From Faecalicatena orotica (GTDB taxonomy: Bacteria > Bacillota > Clostridia > Lachnospirales > Lachnospiraceae), in assembly GCF_003149245.1 (NCBI RefSeq), contig NZ_QGDL01000001.1, forward strand, positions 337,089 to 401,088: a stretch of 64,000 bases of DNA, read 5' to 3'. The notes beneath the pieces were generated by a model. That model had not been told where the DNA came from, searched no databases, and worked only from the letters and a program-made list of their open reading frames with translations. The first letter of the stretch is position 1. Every line of letters starts with the position of its first letter. The translations under genes and the position numbers were made by a program. Positions 25,565 through 34,190 of the stretch are shown one piece after another.

Positions 25565-27175
25565 CTATTCCCAGCTGTCCCATTTATCTGCCAGGTTATT
25601 GATCTGATTTTCAAATTTTGCCTTATCCTTGTTGGCGATACCCTCATTCCTGTAGATAACATCCAGAAGCCGCCTTCCGGCTGCAAGCAGTCTTTCGAAT
25701 GCCGCATCTGCTTTCTTTTGTGCAGGTTTTTTAGCTTTTACAGGTATCCTTACACCCTCGCTGAGGATTTCATTTGCCGCCAGGTCTACTTCTCCGTTCG
25801 GGAAAGGCGCCCACGCCGGACATCCGAATTTCTCTTCTATCGTCGCTGCAAACTCATCTGTAACCCCATCTTCCCCATGCACGACAAACACGTGTTCCAG
25901 AGGCGTCTTGAAACCGCCAAGCCAGTCTAAAAGCCCATTCATATCCGCATGGCCGCTGACTCCGTGCAGACTCTCTATCCTTGCGTGTACTTCGATCGGC
26001 TCTCCGAAAAGCCTGACATTCTTTTCCCCTTCCAGAAGCCTCCTGCCCAGAGTTCCATTTGCCTGATAACCTACAAATAAAATCGTACACTCCGGCCTCC
26101 ACAGGTTATGCTTCAAATGGTGACGGATTCGCCCGGCATCACACATGCCGGATGCAGAAATAATAACCTTCGGCTTTTCAATCAGATTAATCATCCTTGA
26201 ATCATCACTTGTTGTAGATGTCTTCAATCCCGGGAATACAAGAGGGTTAATCCCCGCATTGACCAGTTTCAGGGCATCCTCATCGAAACATTCCCTCATA
26301 TTTTTTGAAAAAACCTTCGTGGCCTCGATTGCCAGAGGGCTGTCGAGATAAACCTCAAAATCCGGATACTCTTTCAGCAGATTCTGCTCCTTGATCTCCC
26401 GGATGAAATACAGCATCTCCTGCGTCCTGCCGACTGCAAAAGAAGGAATGACTACATTTCCCTTTCTGTCAAATGTTTCCCTCAGGACCTTTGTAAAATC
26501 TTTCAGGTAGTCTATCTTCTCTGTAGAATGGACACGGTTGCCATAGGTGGACTCAATCACAACATAGTCGGCTGCTTCTGTATAACTCGGATCTTTGATA
26601 ATAGGCTGATTGGTATTGCCTACATCACCAGAAAATACAATCTTCTTGGAGATATCCCCCTCTGTTATCCACACTTCAATACTTGCTGAACCAAGCAAAT
26701 GCCCGACATCCGTAAAGCGTACTTCAACCCCGTCGCAGATCCTGATTCTTTCCGAATACTGGCAGGGGACAATCCGTTCAATGGCATCCAGTGCATCCTG
26801 CATCACATAGATTGGTTCGAATACCGGCTGTCCTGCACGCCGCCCCTTTCTGTTCCTCCATTCTGCCTCAAATTCCTGGATATGGGCGCTGTCACGAAGC
26901 ATAATATTGCACAGGTCAGCAGTTGCAAAAGTCGTGAATATCTCGCCCTTGAAGCCTTTCTTAGCCAGCAGCGGAAGTAACCCTGAATGGTCAATATGCG
27001 CATGGGTCAAGAGCACATAGTCAATGTCCGTCTCCGGAATCGGAAGTCCCGGATTTTCATACAGGTCCGGCCCCTGCTCCATACCACAGTCCACAAGAAT
27101 ATTCTTCCCTGCCGCCTGCAGCAAATGACAGCTTCCCGTTACTTCATGGGCTGCTCCGATAAAAGTCAATTTCAT
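25565..27175 (-). CDS. Metallo-beta-lactamase/beta-CASP ribonuclease
   Basis: The 536-residue protein belongs to the archaeal CPSF/Ysh1-like branch of beta-CASP nucleases (COG1236 type), found in many bacteria beside RNase J. The catalytic motif is LLTHAHIDHSG; the third MBL motif is DVGHLLGSA; the fourth is FSGDVGN. The beta-CASP part has ESTYGNR, PSFAVGRTQE, SASGMCDAGRI and HGVSGHAD, then VHGE. Members cut RNA endo- or exonucleolytically. The last 70 residues, Lys- and Ala-rich then helical, are additional. GGTGAAG precedes the ATG at 27175. The promoter is not obvious, and the region upstream is filled by palindromic elements. Confidence 0.92.
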   Translation of the reverse strand: MKLTFIGAAHEVTGSCHLLQAAGKNILVDCGMEQGPDLYENPGLPIPETDIDYVLLTHAHIDHSGLLPLLAKKGFKGEIFTTFATADLCNIMLRDSAHIQEFEAEWRNRKGRRAGQPVFEPIYVMQDALDAIERIVPCQYSERIRICDGVEVRFTDVGHLLGSASIEVWITEGDISKKIVFSGDVGNTNQPIIKDPSYTEAADYVVIESTYGNRVHSTEKIDYLKDFTKVLRETFDRKGNVVIPSFAVGRTQEMLYFIREIKEQNLLKEYPDFEVYLDSPLAIEATKVFSKNMRECFDEDALKLVNAGINPLVFPGLKTSTTSDDSRMINLIEKPKVIISASGMCDAGRIRHHLKHNLWRPECTILFVGYQANGTLGRRLLEGEKNVRLFGEPIEVHARIESLHGVSGHADMNGLLDWLGGFKTPLEHVFVVHGEDGVTDEFAATIEEKFGCPAWAPFPNGEVDLAANEILSEGVRIPVKAKKPAQKKADAAFERLLAAGRRLLDVIYRNEGIANKDKAKFENQINNLADKWDSWE

Positions 27176-27276
27176 AAGCTTCACCAACCCTTTTCTTTCT
27201 ATTGTAGCATCTTTCCCCCGAAACTAACAGAGGAACTTTTGGAAATGTGGGGAGGGGAAGGATTGGGTAAAGGGCC

Positions 27277-27522
27277 GCCGTGTGGGAGGGGGGATGCCGT
27301 ATCGGGAAGCGGGTTTCATGGGAAACTGCCCCTAATCAAAACGGGAGAGGAAATGCGGGCACCGCAGGTATTCGGCCGAACTCCTGATGAGTTCGGCCTG
27401 CAACCTTCTTACACACAGGACTTGTGGTCCTGTGTGTATCCCGCAATTCCCCTCCCGTTTTGATAAAGGGCAGTAATCCCTGAAAGACGCCTCCCGACAC
27501 GACATCCCCCCTCCCACACGGC
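27277..27522. repeat. Long intergenic inverted repeat, element 1 (246 nt)
   Basis: The outer 20 bp (27277-27296 with 27503-27522, GCCGTGTGGGAGG...) are perfectly paired. The next 63 positions of both arms also align without gaps, at roughly three-quarters identity. The apex holds two hairpins: CGGCCGAACTC/GAGTTCGGCC and ACACACAGGAC/GTCCTGTGTGT. No open frame in it looks coding. With 27523-27728 and element 2 it fills the gap between the beta-CASP gene and sigE. Confidence 0.85.
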
Positions 27523-27578
27523 TACGTTCATCTAATCGGGACTCCACACACTTCCGGCCGGTAAGTTCTGCCAATATC

Positions 27579-27653
27579 GCACATTTGAACTGGCTGGCGC
27601 GGTTCAAATGTGCTTTGCACGGTATCGTCATATGACAGGCATAAGCCTGTCAT
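27579..27653. repeat. Two small hairpins between elements 1 and 2
   Basis: GCACATTTGAAC (27579-27590) pairs with GTTCAAATGTGC (27602-27613), and ATGACAGGC (27632-27640) with GCCTGTCAT (27645-27653). They look like the paired apical hairpins of the neighbouring elements, but I find no outer stem. They may be the remains of a further element. I see no gene in 27523-27728. Confidence 0.6.
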
Positions 27654-27728
27654 GCAACTTGCTTTATCACTTCCTATTGAGGACCTCCCCGAGCAAAGCG
27701 ATGGGGACCCCGCGACTTTCTGGAGACA

Positions 27729-27980
27729 GCGCTGAGAATCCGGGTATGGCGTGCGGCGGGGGCTTTTAGGGGGATGGGATAAGCGGCTTGATGAAATTCC
27801 GGGGGAAATGGTGGACCACTTTACGGGCCACAAGTCCGGAAAGTGAGTGGGCTACAGGCAAAAGTCATCAGGACTTTTGCCGCATGCCCACGGTGTCCGC
27901 TATTTCCCCCGGGATTTCATTTAGCCGCTTACCCATTCCCCGACAGCCCCGCCGCACGCCATATCCGGATTCTCAGAAGC
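27729..27980. repeat. Long intergenic inverted repeat, element 2 (252 nt)
   Basis: The arms pair over almost 90 positions (for example GGCGTGCGGCGGGG with CCCCGCCGCACGCC, AGCGGCT with AGCCGCT, and ATTTCCCCCGG with CCGGGGGAAAT). The apex has one weaker hairpin and a second formed by GTGGGC/GCCCAC around CAAAAGTC/GACTTTTG. The second has an internal loop ending CAGG on one side and CCGCAT on the other. It ends 29 nt from the sigE stop and may act as its terminator. Confidence 0.85.
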
Positions 27981-28008
27981 GTCCGGGCAAGCCGCCCTCC
28001 CCCCCGCT

Positions 28009-28749
28009 TTACTCATACCGCACCATTTCGCGTTTCAGCCGCTGCATGATTTTTTTCTCGAGTCTTGATATGTAGGACTGGGATATGCCGAGCAGGTCTG
28101 CTACTTCTTTCTGTGTTTTTTCTTCCCCCTCGGGGTTATCCAGGCCAAAGCGCATTTTTACGATTAGTTTTTCTCTGCTTGACAGTTTGTTGATTGCTTT
28201 TACGAGCAGTTTTCTTTCTGCCTCGTTTTCCAGATCTTTGTATATGGTATCCTCGTCGGTGCCTAATATGTCGGACAGAAGAAGTTCGTTTCCATCCCAA
28301 TCTACGTTCAGCGGTTCGTCGATGGAGACTTCCATCTTGGTCTTACTGTTCCTACGCAGATACATGAGGATTTCATTCTCAATGCACCGGGATGCGTAGG
28401 TCGCGAGTTTGATCTTTTTGGTCGGGTTGAATGTGTTAATGGCCTTGATCAGCCCGATTGTACCGATTGAGATCAAATCTTCCACACCGACCCCTGTGTT
28501 ATCAAATTTTTTTGCTATGTATACGACCAGCCTTAAATTATGCTCGATCAGAAGTTTTTTCGCCTCCTCGTCGTATTCGGAACCCAGATGCTGTATCACT
28601 TCGGTTTCCCGCTCTGTCTCCAGCGGGGCCGGCAGCACCTCGGAACCTCCGATGTAATGTATTTCTTTATGGTTCGGGAAAAAAATACTTCTAAAGTCTG
28701 GTATTACTTTTAATTTAAACTGCTGGGGTACTGCTACTTTTACAACCAT
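28009..28749 (-). CDS. sigE: Mother-cell sigma factor E (pro-sigma E)
   Basis: Sigma E controls early mother-cell gene expression. The 246-residue precursor keeps the membrane-associating pro-sequence, with the processing site region [14 protein letters not shown] at about 30-43 where SpoIIGA cuts. Region 2 ([39 protein letters not shown]) and region 4 ([22 protein letters not shown]) are clear. Two nucleotides separate the spoIIGA stop from this ATG, and AGGAGG lies inside spoIIGA, so the protease and its substrate are co-translated. Confidence 0.97.
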   Translation of the reverse strand: MVVKVAVPQQFKLKVIPDFRSIFFPNHKEIHYIGGSEVLPAPLETERETEVIQHLGSEYDEEAKKLLIEHNLRLVVYIAKKFDNTGVGVEDLISIGTIGLIKAINTFNPTKKIKLATYASRCIENEILMYLRRNSKTKMEVSIDEPLNVDWDGNELLLSDILGTDEDTIYKDLENEAERKLLVKAINKLSSREKLIVKMRFGLDNPEGEEKTQKEVADLLGISQSYISRLEKKIMQRLKREMVRYE

Positions 28750-28750
28750 T

Positions 28751-29539
28751 TTATATGCCTCCTAATAGGTCAGGATTTAAAATCATCTGATATTCTTCTT
28801 GTTCTGAAACACACTCTTCGCAAACTCCTATAAACGGCTTCTCTACCCATCTCTCATCCTTTAAGTGGATGCACATTTTCCGGATGCGGAACACGGGCAT
28901 AATACTCTCTTTTCCTACTGTACGGTATGGTATGTAATGAAAACCGTTTTTCATGTCATCATCTGTCAGAATAGACCTTGCCAGAGCTTTATCTACAACA
29001 CTTACCGGCTCTTTCGACAAATTGTCTTCCAGAGCATTCCCAGTGTCAATTAACGCCTTTACTCTTTGTTCGCCTGCACTTGTATATAACGTAATCTCGC
29101 AAATCTTTTCCTGCAATGTCTTAAGTCTTGTAAGAAATTTCCAGATCCCCCTTATCAGGTAATAGCAGCCGACGGCCGCAGCAAAGAACAGACTTCCCGC
29201 ACGCACGTATGGGTGCAGTGCCTGCAGAATCCCCCCATACAGGAAAGATGCGACATACAGCAAACCAAATGCTTTCCAAAATTGACTTTTTCCTTTGACC
29301 TTTAATCCTGTCTTGATCATTATTGTATTGACTGTTGTGTGGAACAAAATGAGTTTTATAATTCCCGGTACCGGAACAGCAATCACAGCACATGTAAGCC
29401 CTGCCCCGGCTACTCCCCCTAAATAAATGCGTCCATGTGTGGAAGGACATTTCAGCACCTGATTTACGGTAAGCAGTATTAGAGAATCCATCATAAAATT
29501 CACCAGAAACAACACGTCTATGTATAATTCATAGTACAT
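28751..29539 (-). CDS. spoIIGA: Sporulation sigma-E processing protease SpoIIGA
   Basis: SpoIIGA is a membrane aspartic protease that activates pro-sigma E in the mother cell. The 262-residue protein has five hydrophobic helices in its first 140 residues (start [15 protein letters not shown]). A cytoplasmic protease domain follows, with the catalytic motif ALIDTGNAL (DTGN). It acts as a dimer triggered by SpoIIR from the forespore. GAGGGTGGAGC precedes the ATG. The promoter upstream has the long spacer of Spo0A-activated spoIIG promoters. It is followed immediately by sigE. Confidence 0.96.
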   Translation of the reverse strand: MYYELYIDVLFLVNFMMDSLILLTVNQVLKCPSTHGRIYLGGVAGAGLTCAVIAVPVPGIIKLILFHTTVNTIMIKTGLKVKGKSQFWKAFGLLYVASFLYGGILQALHPYVRAGSLFFAAAVGCYYLIRGIWKFLTRLKTLQEKICEITLYTSAGEQRVKALIDTGNALEDNLSKEPVSVVDKALARSILTDDDMKNGFHYIPYRTVGKESIMPVFRIRKMCIHLKDERWVEKPFIGVCEECVSEQEEYQMILNPDLLGGI

Positions 29540-29593
29540 GCTCCACCCTCTTTCTCGTTGGTACTAAATCGATTTGGCACTCAAGCAAGATTT

Positions 29594-29627
29594 ATTATAA
29601 AGGGAAGAAGGGAAGAAAATTTGTCAG
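29594..29627 (-). promoter_or_regulatory. spoIIG-type promoter with 22-nt spacer
   Basis: On the minus strand CTGACA (29622-29627) and TATAAT (29594-29599) are separated by 22 nt instead of 17. The Bacillus spoIIG promoter has the same 22-bp spacing and is fired by sigma A only with phosphorylated Spo0A. It lies 55 nt before spoIIGA. Confidence 0.75.
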
Positions 29628-29652
29628 AAACTGACAGAAAAATAATAATAAT

Positions 29653-29659
29653 TTCGACA
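29653..29659 (-). promoter_or_regulatory. Spo0A box upstream of spoIIGA
   Basis: A perfect TGTCGAA on the minus strand lies 26 bases upstream of the -35 box. A degenerate box (TGTCAGA on the plus strand) overlaps the -35 itself, as at spoIIG of Bacillus. Confidence 0.7.
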
Positions 29660-29687
29660 CGGGGAATTGTTTTATGGGAAGGGGACG

Positions 29688-29903
29688 CCAGTATGGGGGA
29701 GGCGGGGGAGGGGTGTGGTGTTTTGAATGCCGGGCGTTTAGACAAGAGTTTGTAATAGAAAATGAGCCTGCTATGCCGGACGAAATTTGATTTTGAGAAT
29801 CAAATTTCGTCCGGCATAGCAGGCTCATTTTCTATAACGAACTCTAAGTCACACTTAAGGCAATTCAAAACACCACACCCCTCCCCCGCCTCCCCCATAC
29901 TGG
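29688..29903. repeat. Long intergenic inverted repeat, element 3 (216 nt)
   Basis: The outer arms are identical over 41 bp (starting CCAGTATGGGGGAGGCG). The centre is a perfect 37-bp stem with a 5-nt loop (29756-29834), joined by an imperfect middle section. It forms one long rod without the second apical hairpin seen in other elements. It lies upstream of the spoIIGA promoter. In 29904-30090 I see no gene or clear signal. Confidence 0.88.
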
Positions 29904-30090
29904 CTGTCGCATCCAGCCGTAAAAGATTCCCCCGGAAGTCTTTATAGGAGTGGCAGCGTATTGATTCGCTGGGTGGACAAAACTGAAATCAGACAGAACT
30001 CCAGACTTTGAGACTTAACCTACATGCTTCTCTGGCGATCAGCTTTCTCCCAGCCACTTTCCTGCCCCACCCTCCATACCGGGATGCACA

Positions 30091-30376
30091 GCTAAGTGGA
30101 CGGACAGTCTGGGACCCGCGTGGGTTTCGATGCCGTTTTAAGGGGGCTTAGAGTGCACTTAGAAAGTGTTACAGCAAAAACGAGAAAAATGAAGGTCAGA
30201 ATTTGGTGCCCAACACCAAATTCTGTAGCCAACTTGTGGAGAAATCATCAAGATTTCTCCGCATATTGGCTAGTGCCTTCATTTTTCTCGTTTTTGCTGT
30301 TATACTTTCTTAGTAAACGGTTCGCCCCCTGAAACGGCATCGAAACCCACGGCGGGTCCCAGTCTGTCCGCTTAGC
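30091..30376. repeat. Long intergenic inverted repeat, element 4 (286 nt)
   Basis: Both arms carry GTTTCGATGCCGTTT and AGCAAAAACGAGAAAAATGAAGG in the same order. The apex has CAGAATTTGGTG/CACCAAATTCTG and TAGCCAA/TTGGCTA around AGAAATC/GATTTCT, with an internal loop of GTGG and CCGCAT. It ends 10 nt from the ftsZ stop codon and probably also serves as the ftsZ terminator. Confidence 0.88.
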
Positions 30377-30386
30377 GTCCCCCCAC

Positions 30387-31586
30387 TTATTTCTTGAAGA
30401 AGTCCGGTATTTTTATAGACTGTTCTTTTACCTTGCTTGAAGGTGTCCTTGGCTGATCGAGTGTCGGAATTGTTCCGCCTGACGGTCTGCTTGTTGCCCC
30501 TGTCGGTCTTGCTGCCGCGGTTCTGCGCTCCGGATCAATCTGTGTCCTGCCGCTTACCATGTCTCCTGACGGGAGGATGGAACCGACCTTCTGCTGTCCT
30601 TCCAGTCTTGCTTTTAACTTGGAAGAGCTTCCGCCTACGTTATGTAAGCCGGTAGCAATGACTGTGATTGTTGCTTCATCAGATCTGGAATCATCATACA
30701 TAGCACCGAAGATGATGTTTGCATTCTCACCTGCAAGTTCCTGTACGTATTCTGCTGCATCAGATGCATCCATAAGGGTGATATCACCGGAAATATTGAT
30801 GATAACATGGGATGCGCCCTGAATGGTTGTCTCAAGCAGCGGGCTGGCAACAGCCTGTTTTACTGCCTCTAATGCCTTATCGTCCCCGCGTCCTGCGCCG
30901 ATACCGATATGGGCGATACCCTTGTCCTTCATAACGGTCTGGATATCTGCGAAGTCGAGGTTGATCAGAGAAGGTACATTAATCAGGTCCGTGATACCCT
31001 GAATACCCTGCTGTAACACTTCGTCAGCTTTCTTTAAAGCTTCCGGCATGGTTGTCCTTCTGTCAACAACTTCCAACAGCTTGTCATTCGGGATGACAAT
31101 CAGTGTGTCTACATTTTCTTTTAATTTATCAATTCCCGCAAGGGCATTGGACATACGTGTCCTTGATTCAAAACGGAAAGGCTTTGTGACAACGCCTACA
31201 GTCAGTGCTCCCTGCTCCTTTGCTATACGTGCTACGACAGGAGTTGCTCCTGTTCCTGTTCCACCACCCATACCGCAGGTAACGAATACCATGTCAGCAC
31301 CTTTAAGTGCGGCTGAAATTTCTTCTGAACTTTCCTCGGCAGCCTTCTCCCCTACTTCCGGCTGTGCCCCGGCACCAAGTCCCTTTGTGAGCTTCTCACC
31401 AATCTGCATTAAAGTTGGTGCTTTGCATAACTGGAGTGCCTGTTTATCTGTATTGATTGCTATAAATTCTACACCTGCAATCTGCTCATCGATCATGCGG
31501 TTTACTGCGTTATTACCGCCGCCGCCGACTCCGATAACTATAATTCTTGCAGCTGCTTCTGATTCGTTGGTTTTAATTTCTAACAA
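30387..31586 (-). CDS. ftsZ: Cell division GTPase FtsZ (TTG start)
   Basis: FtsZ polymerises into the division ring and is also used for the polar sporulation septum. The 399-residue protein has [12 protein letters not shown], the tubulin signature GGGTGTGA in [15 protein letters not shown], the T7 loop region [11 protein letters not shown], a flexible linker (about 325-380) and the C-terminal partner-binding peptide IKIPDFFKK. The start codon is TTG at 31586, behind a very strong AAGGAGGAAACACTC. No ATG gives the conserved N-terminus. ftsA, which usually precedes ftsZ, is absent here, so another membrane anchor (SepF-like) must exist elsewhere. Confidence 0.97.
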   Translation of the reverse strand: MLEIKTNESEAAARIIVIGVGGGGNNAVNRMIDEQIAGVEFIAINTDKQALQLCKAPTLMQIGEKLTKGLGAGAQPEVGEKAAEESSEEISAALKGADMVFVTCGMGGGTGTGATPVVARIAKEQGALTVGVVTKPFRFESRTRMSNALAGIDKLKENVDTLIVIPNDKLLEVVDRRTTMPEALKKADEVLQQGIQGITDLINVPSLINLDFADIQTVMKDKGIAHIGIGAGRGDDKALEAVKQAVASPLLETTIQGASHVIINISGDITLMDASDAAEYVQELAGENANIIFGAMYDDSRSDEATITVIATGLHNVGGSSSKLKARLEGQQKVGSILPSGDMVSGRTQIDPERRTAAARPTGATSRPSGGTIPTLDQPRTPSSKVKEQSIKIPDFFKK

Positions 31587-31817
31587 GAGTGTTTCCTCCT
31601 TCGTCGTCCTATTAATATTATTTTATACATCCCTTATTCCCACAGGCATCGACACAACGCCATGCCAGCATGACTGTGACATCCGCCGCGGGGCCAAATC
31701 CCCGGCAGCCAGCTGTCGGGACCTTGACTTCAATCTACATTCCGGGTTCATTATGAATGCGGAATGACACAGCAGCAATGCCGCCGTTTTTATTGAACGA
31801 TATAACTCAATAAGTAT
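31587..31817 (-). other. Long ftsZ leader, no gene seen
   Basis: About 230 nt lie between the predicted promoter and the TTG start. The stretch holds small hairpins (CATTCCG/CGGAATG near 31738-31766, and a GC-rich GGGG/CCCC stem near 31680-31705) but no reading frame with a ribosome site. A structured leader is possible. Confidence 0.4.
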
Positions 31818-31846
31818 ATAATATAGTCTTTTACATAAATAATCAA
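31818..31846 (-). promoter_or_regulatory. Promoter of ftsZ
   Basis: TTGATT (31841-31846), a 17-nt spacer and TATTAT (31818-31823) on the minus strand in the AT-rich gap after divIB. Confidence 0.6.
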
Positions 31847-31943
31847 TAGATTTTTGCTTATTTTCTCTTTTTTTTATTCAATTCATGAAGGCTTTACAGC
31901 TTATTTTTCAGCTTTTCTGTAAACCTGCCTGCCGGAGTATGGA

Positions 31944-32951
31944 TTACGGGAACTCCTCCCCCGTCTGGCCATCTTCCTGATACTGGCTGTCCGTCTGATT
32001 CTGGCTGTCCTGCTGGTCCTGACTGTCCTGTTGGTCTTGTCCGTCCTGAGCGTCCCCTGTATCATCCTGATCTGTCCCACCGTCGTCTTTTGACTTGTCC
32101 TGAGATGATTTTGGCACAAAACGGACCGCCTTGTCCGAGGCGTCAAAATTCTCCAGATGGAGTGTTCCCTCCTCGTCCGGATATTTTTCTGCCAGCTTCT
32201 CAAGGATCGGCGGTACCTGTGCGAGACGATCTTCATAATTGGTCTTGCCGAGCAGGACTTCCACAGTTCCGAAGTAGAGGTTCAGTTCACTGCCTGAACA
32301 GGTGATCCGGTCAGGAGTCAGTTCGTATTTTACAATAAGCTGTGAAATCTCTACGATCCGCTGGAATACATTTTTGTCTGATACCGGAAGTATTTTTCCC
32401 ATCTTTACTTTGGACGCATCGATATCCATACCTTCTATATACGCGGCCCCATCCACTTTGTCTTTTGTCGTCAGAAGTGCCGTCCCTTCTTTATCAAAAT
32501 AAAGATACTGGTTATTATAATCTATGTATCCGCTTATTTCCTTTTCCTTTACTGTCACACGTATGGACCAGGGTGCTTTCAGGGTGATCCTGGACGATTC
32601 TATTGTTGGCAGCTGCTTTGTATCTGCTTTGTTGAACTTCCACCATGCATACACGGAATTCATGCCGTACTTATCGCTCCTGATCCACTCGATCACATCA
32701 TTTTCAGCTGTATATTTGTTTCCCTTCACTTCTATCTTTTGTATATGGAAGAGGAGGAGAAAAGCAAAAACGATGATTGCTATCCCTAAGACAAATGTCA
32801 AAAGTCCCAGAAATACACCCTTTCTCTTCTTCTTTTTTCTCTCAGGAGGACGGTACCCTTCCTTGTATAATACTTCATTTATATATGCTTCATCATCAAA
32901 CTGTTCATATTTCTCACGTCTGCTCTTCTTACTCTGCTTTCCGCGCTTCAT
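31944..32951 (-). CDS. divIB: Cell division protein DivIB/FtsQ
   Basis: DivIB forms a complex with FtsL and DivIC and regulates septal wall synthesis. The 335-residue protein has a basic cytoplasmic N-terminus (about 1-45), one membrane helix (about 46-68, VFLGLLTFVLGIAIIVFAF), a POTRA domain starting IQKIEVKGNKYTAENDV and the FtsQ domain (about 140-275). The last 60 residues are a hydrophilic Gln/Asp/Ser repeat tail (repeated QQDSQD) of unknown use. AAGGAGG precedes the ATG. It is the last gene of the mraY-side transcript before the separate ftsZ promoter. Confidence 0.92.
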   Translation of the reverse strand: MKRGKQSKKSRREKYEQFDDEAYINEVLYKEGYRPPERKKKKRKGVFLGLLTFVLGIAIIVFAFLLLFHIQKIEVKGNKYTAENDVIEWIRSDKYGMNSVYAWWKFNKADTKQLPTIESSRITLKAPWSIRVTVKEKEISGYIDYNNQYLYFDKEGTALLTTKDKVDGAAYIEGMDIDASKVKMGKILPVSDKNVFQRIVEISQLIVKYELTPDRITCSGSELNLYFGTVEVLLGKTNYEDRLAQVPPILEKLAEKYPDEEGTLHLENFDASDKAVRFVPKSSQDKSKDDGGTDQDDTGDAQDGQDQQDSQDQQDSQNQTDSQYQEDGQTGEEFP

Positions 32952-33081
32952 CGATCGTCCTCCTTATATTACTTATCTTATTGCCGTCTGCCCCTTCGGG
33001 TGCGTACGGTAATAAGATCTTCCCCTGCCCTATTCTATCAAATACAAGCCATTTTATACAAGACCTATTTTCCCAAACCGC

Positions 33082-34176
33082 TTACTCGCTTTTTTCAATC
33101 GAATTGGATACACTCAGCACGAGTCCCATTTCCAACAGCAGAAACATGACCGAGGTGCCCCCGTAGCTGATAAAGGGCAGTGTGATTCCGGTGTTCGGAA
33201 TGGAGTTTGTTACAACCGCAATATTCAAAATCACCTGAATCATCATATGTGCCATTGCCCCTGCCGCAATCAATGCCCCCAGAAGGTCTTTCGCATGGGT
33301 TGCAATCACAAAAAAACGCCAGATCAGGATCAAAAACAACAGGATAATCAGGCTGGCCCCTACCAGCCCCAGTTCTTCACATATGATAGAAAAAATCATG
33401 TCGTTCTGCGCTTCCGGCAGGAATCCAAGCTTCTGCACACTTTCCCCGAGCCCTCTTCCAAACAGGCCTCCTGATCCGATTGCATACAGCCCCTGAAGTG
33501 TCTGGTATCCCTTTTCATACTGCTCCGGGTTTCTCCAGATTGCAAGCCGCTCCAGCCTGTAACTCTCCAGTGCCAGAAAGATTCCCATGAAACCTATCCC
33601 GGCACCGCCCATCCAGAGAAACTGGGCATACTTTGGGCTTGCCACGAAGATCAGCACTACCGCGATGCCCATGATTATGATCGCGGTACTTAGGTTGCTC
33701 GCCCCTACAAGAGCCACAATAGGCAGCACCGGTATCATCACCTTAACAAGCGTACGGAATTTCCCCATCTGCTTCACATTCTTTGTGACAAGGCAGGCAA
33801 GAAAAAGGATAATCGCCACCTTTGCAAACTCCGAGGGCTGAAAAGAAATCGGGCCCAAAGAAAGCCATCTTTTGGACCCGTTGTACTCATCTCCTATAAA
33901 CATAACCGCTACCGATAAAAGGATTGCTGTCAGATACCCGAGCTTTGCCAGAGGAGCCCATTTATGGTAGTCGATATTCGCCACAATCAGCATCCCTGCC
34001 ATCCCGAGTGCAGTTGCAAATCCCTGCTTTTTCAGGTAATAGAAAGAATCGTGAAACTTAACCCGTCCGTTGTAGGCACTGGTGCTGTATAAAAGGACCA
34101 GTCCGATTATCACCAGTAGTAACACAACAATCAGCAGTGTATAATCATACCGCTTCTTTTTAGCAGGACGCTCCAA
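33082..34176 (-). CDS. spoVE: SEDS peptidoglycan polymerase SpoVE/FtsW (TTG start)
   Basis: SEDS proteins polymerise lipid II glycan strands together with a class B PBP. The 364-residue protein has about ten membrane helices and the family blocks LLYSTSAYNG, GSKRWLSLGPISFQPSEFAK, QTLQGLYAIGSGGLFGRGLGES, FLPEAQNDMIFSIICEELG and TGITLPFISYGGTS. In Bacillus the SEDS gene in this place of the cluster is spoVE, which makes the spore cortex with SpoVD; a second SEDS gene is at 44765-46108. Which of the two serves vegetative division is inferred from position only. The start is TTG at 34176 behind AAGGAG. Confidence 0.85.
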   Translation of the reverse strand: MERPAKKKRYDYTLLIVVLLLVIIGLVLLYSTSAYNGRVKFHDSFYYLKKQGFATALGMAGMLIVANIDYHKWAPLAKLGYLTAILLSVAVMFIGDEYNGSKRWLSLGPISFQPSEFAKVAIILFLACLVTKNVKQMGKFRTLVKVMIPVLPIVALVGASNLSTAIIIMGIAVVLIFVASPKYAQFLWMGGAGIGFMGIFLALESYRLERLAIWRNPEQYEKGYQTLQGLYAIGSGGLFGRGLGESVQKLGFLPEAQNDMIFSIICEELGLVGASLIILLFLILIWRFFVIATHAKDLLGALIAAGAMAHMMIQVILNIAVVTNSIPNTGITLPFISYGGTSVMFLLLEMGLVLSVSNSIEKSE

Positions 34177-34190
34177 TATAAATTCACTCC

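Noticed and set aside
27277-27522. Retron or group II intron origin of the long inverted repeats
   Set aside because: No reverse transcriptase gene lies nearby, and no intron domain V signature was recognised.
27332-27833. Open frames of about 100 codons on the minus strand between the beta-CASP gene and sigE
   Set aside because: They lie inside or across the long palindromes, lack ribosome sites and do not resemble proteins.
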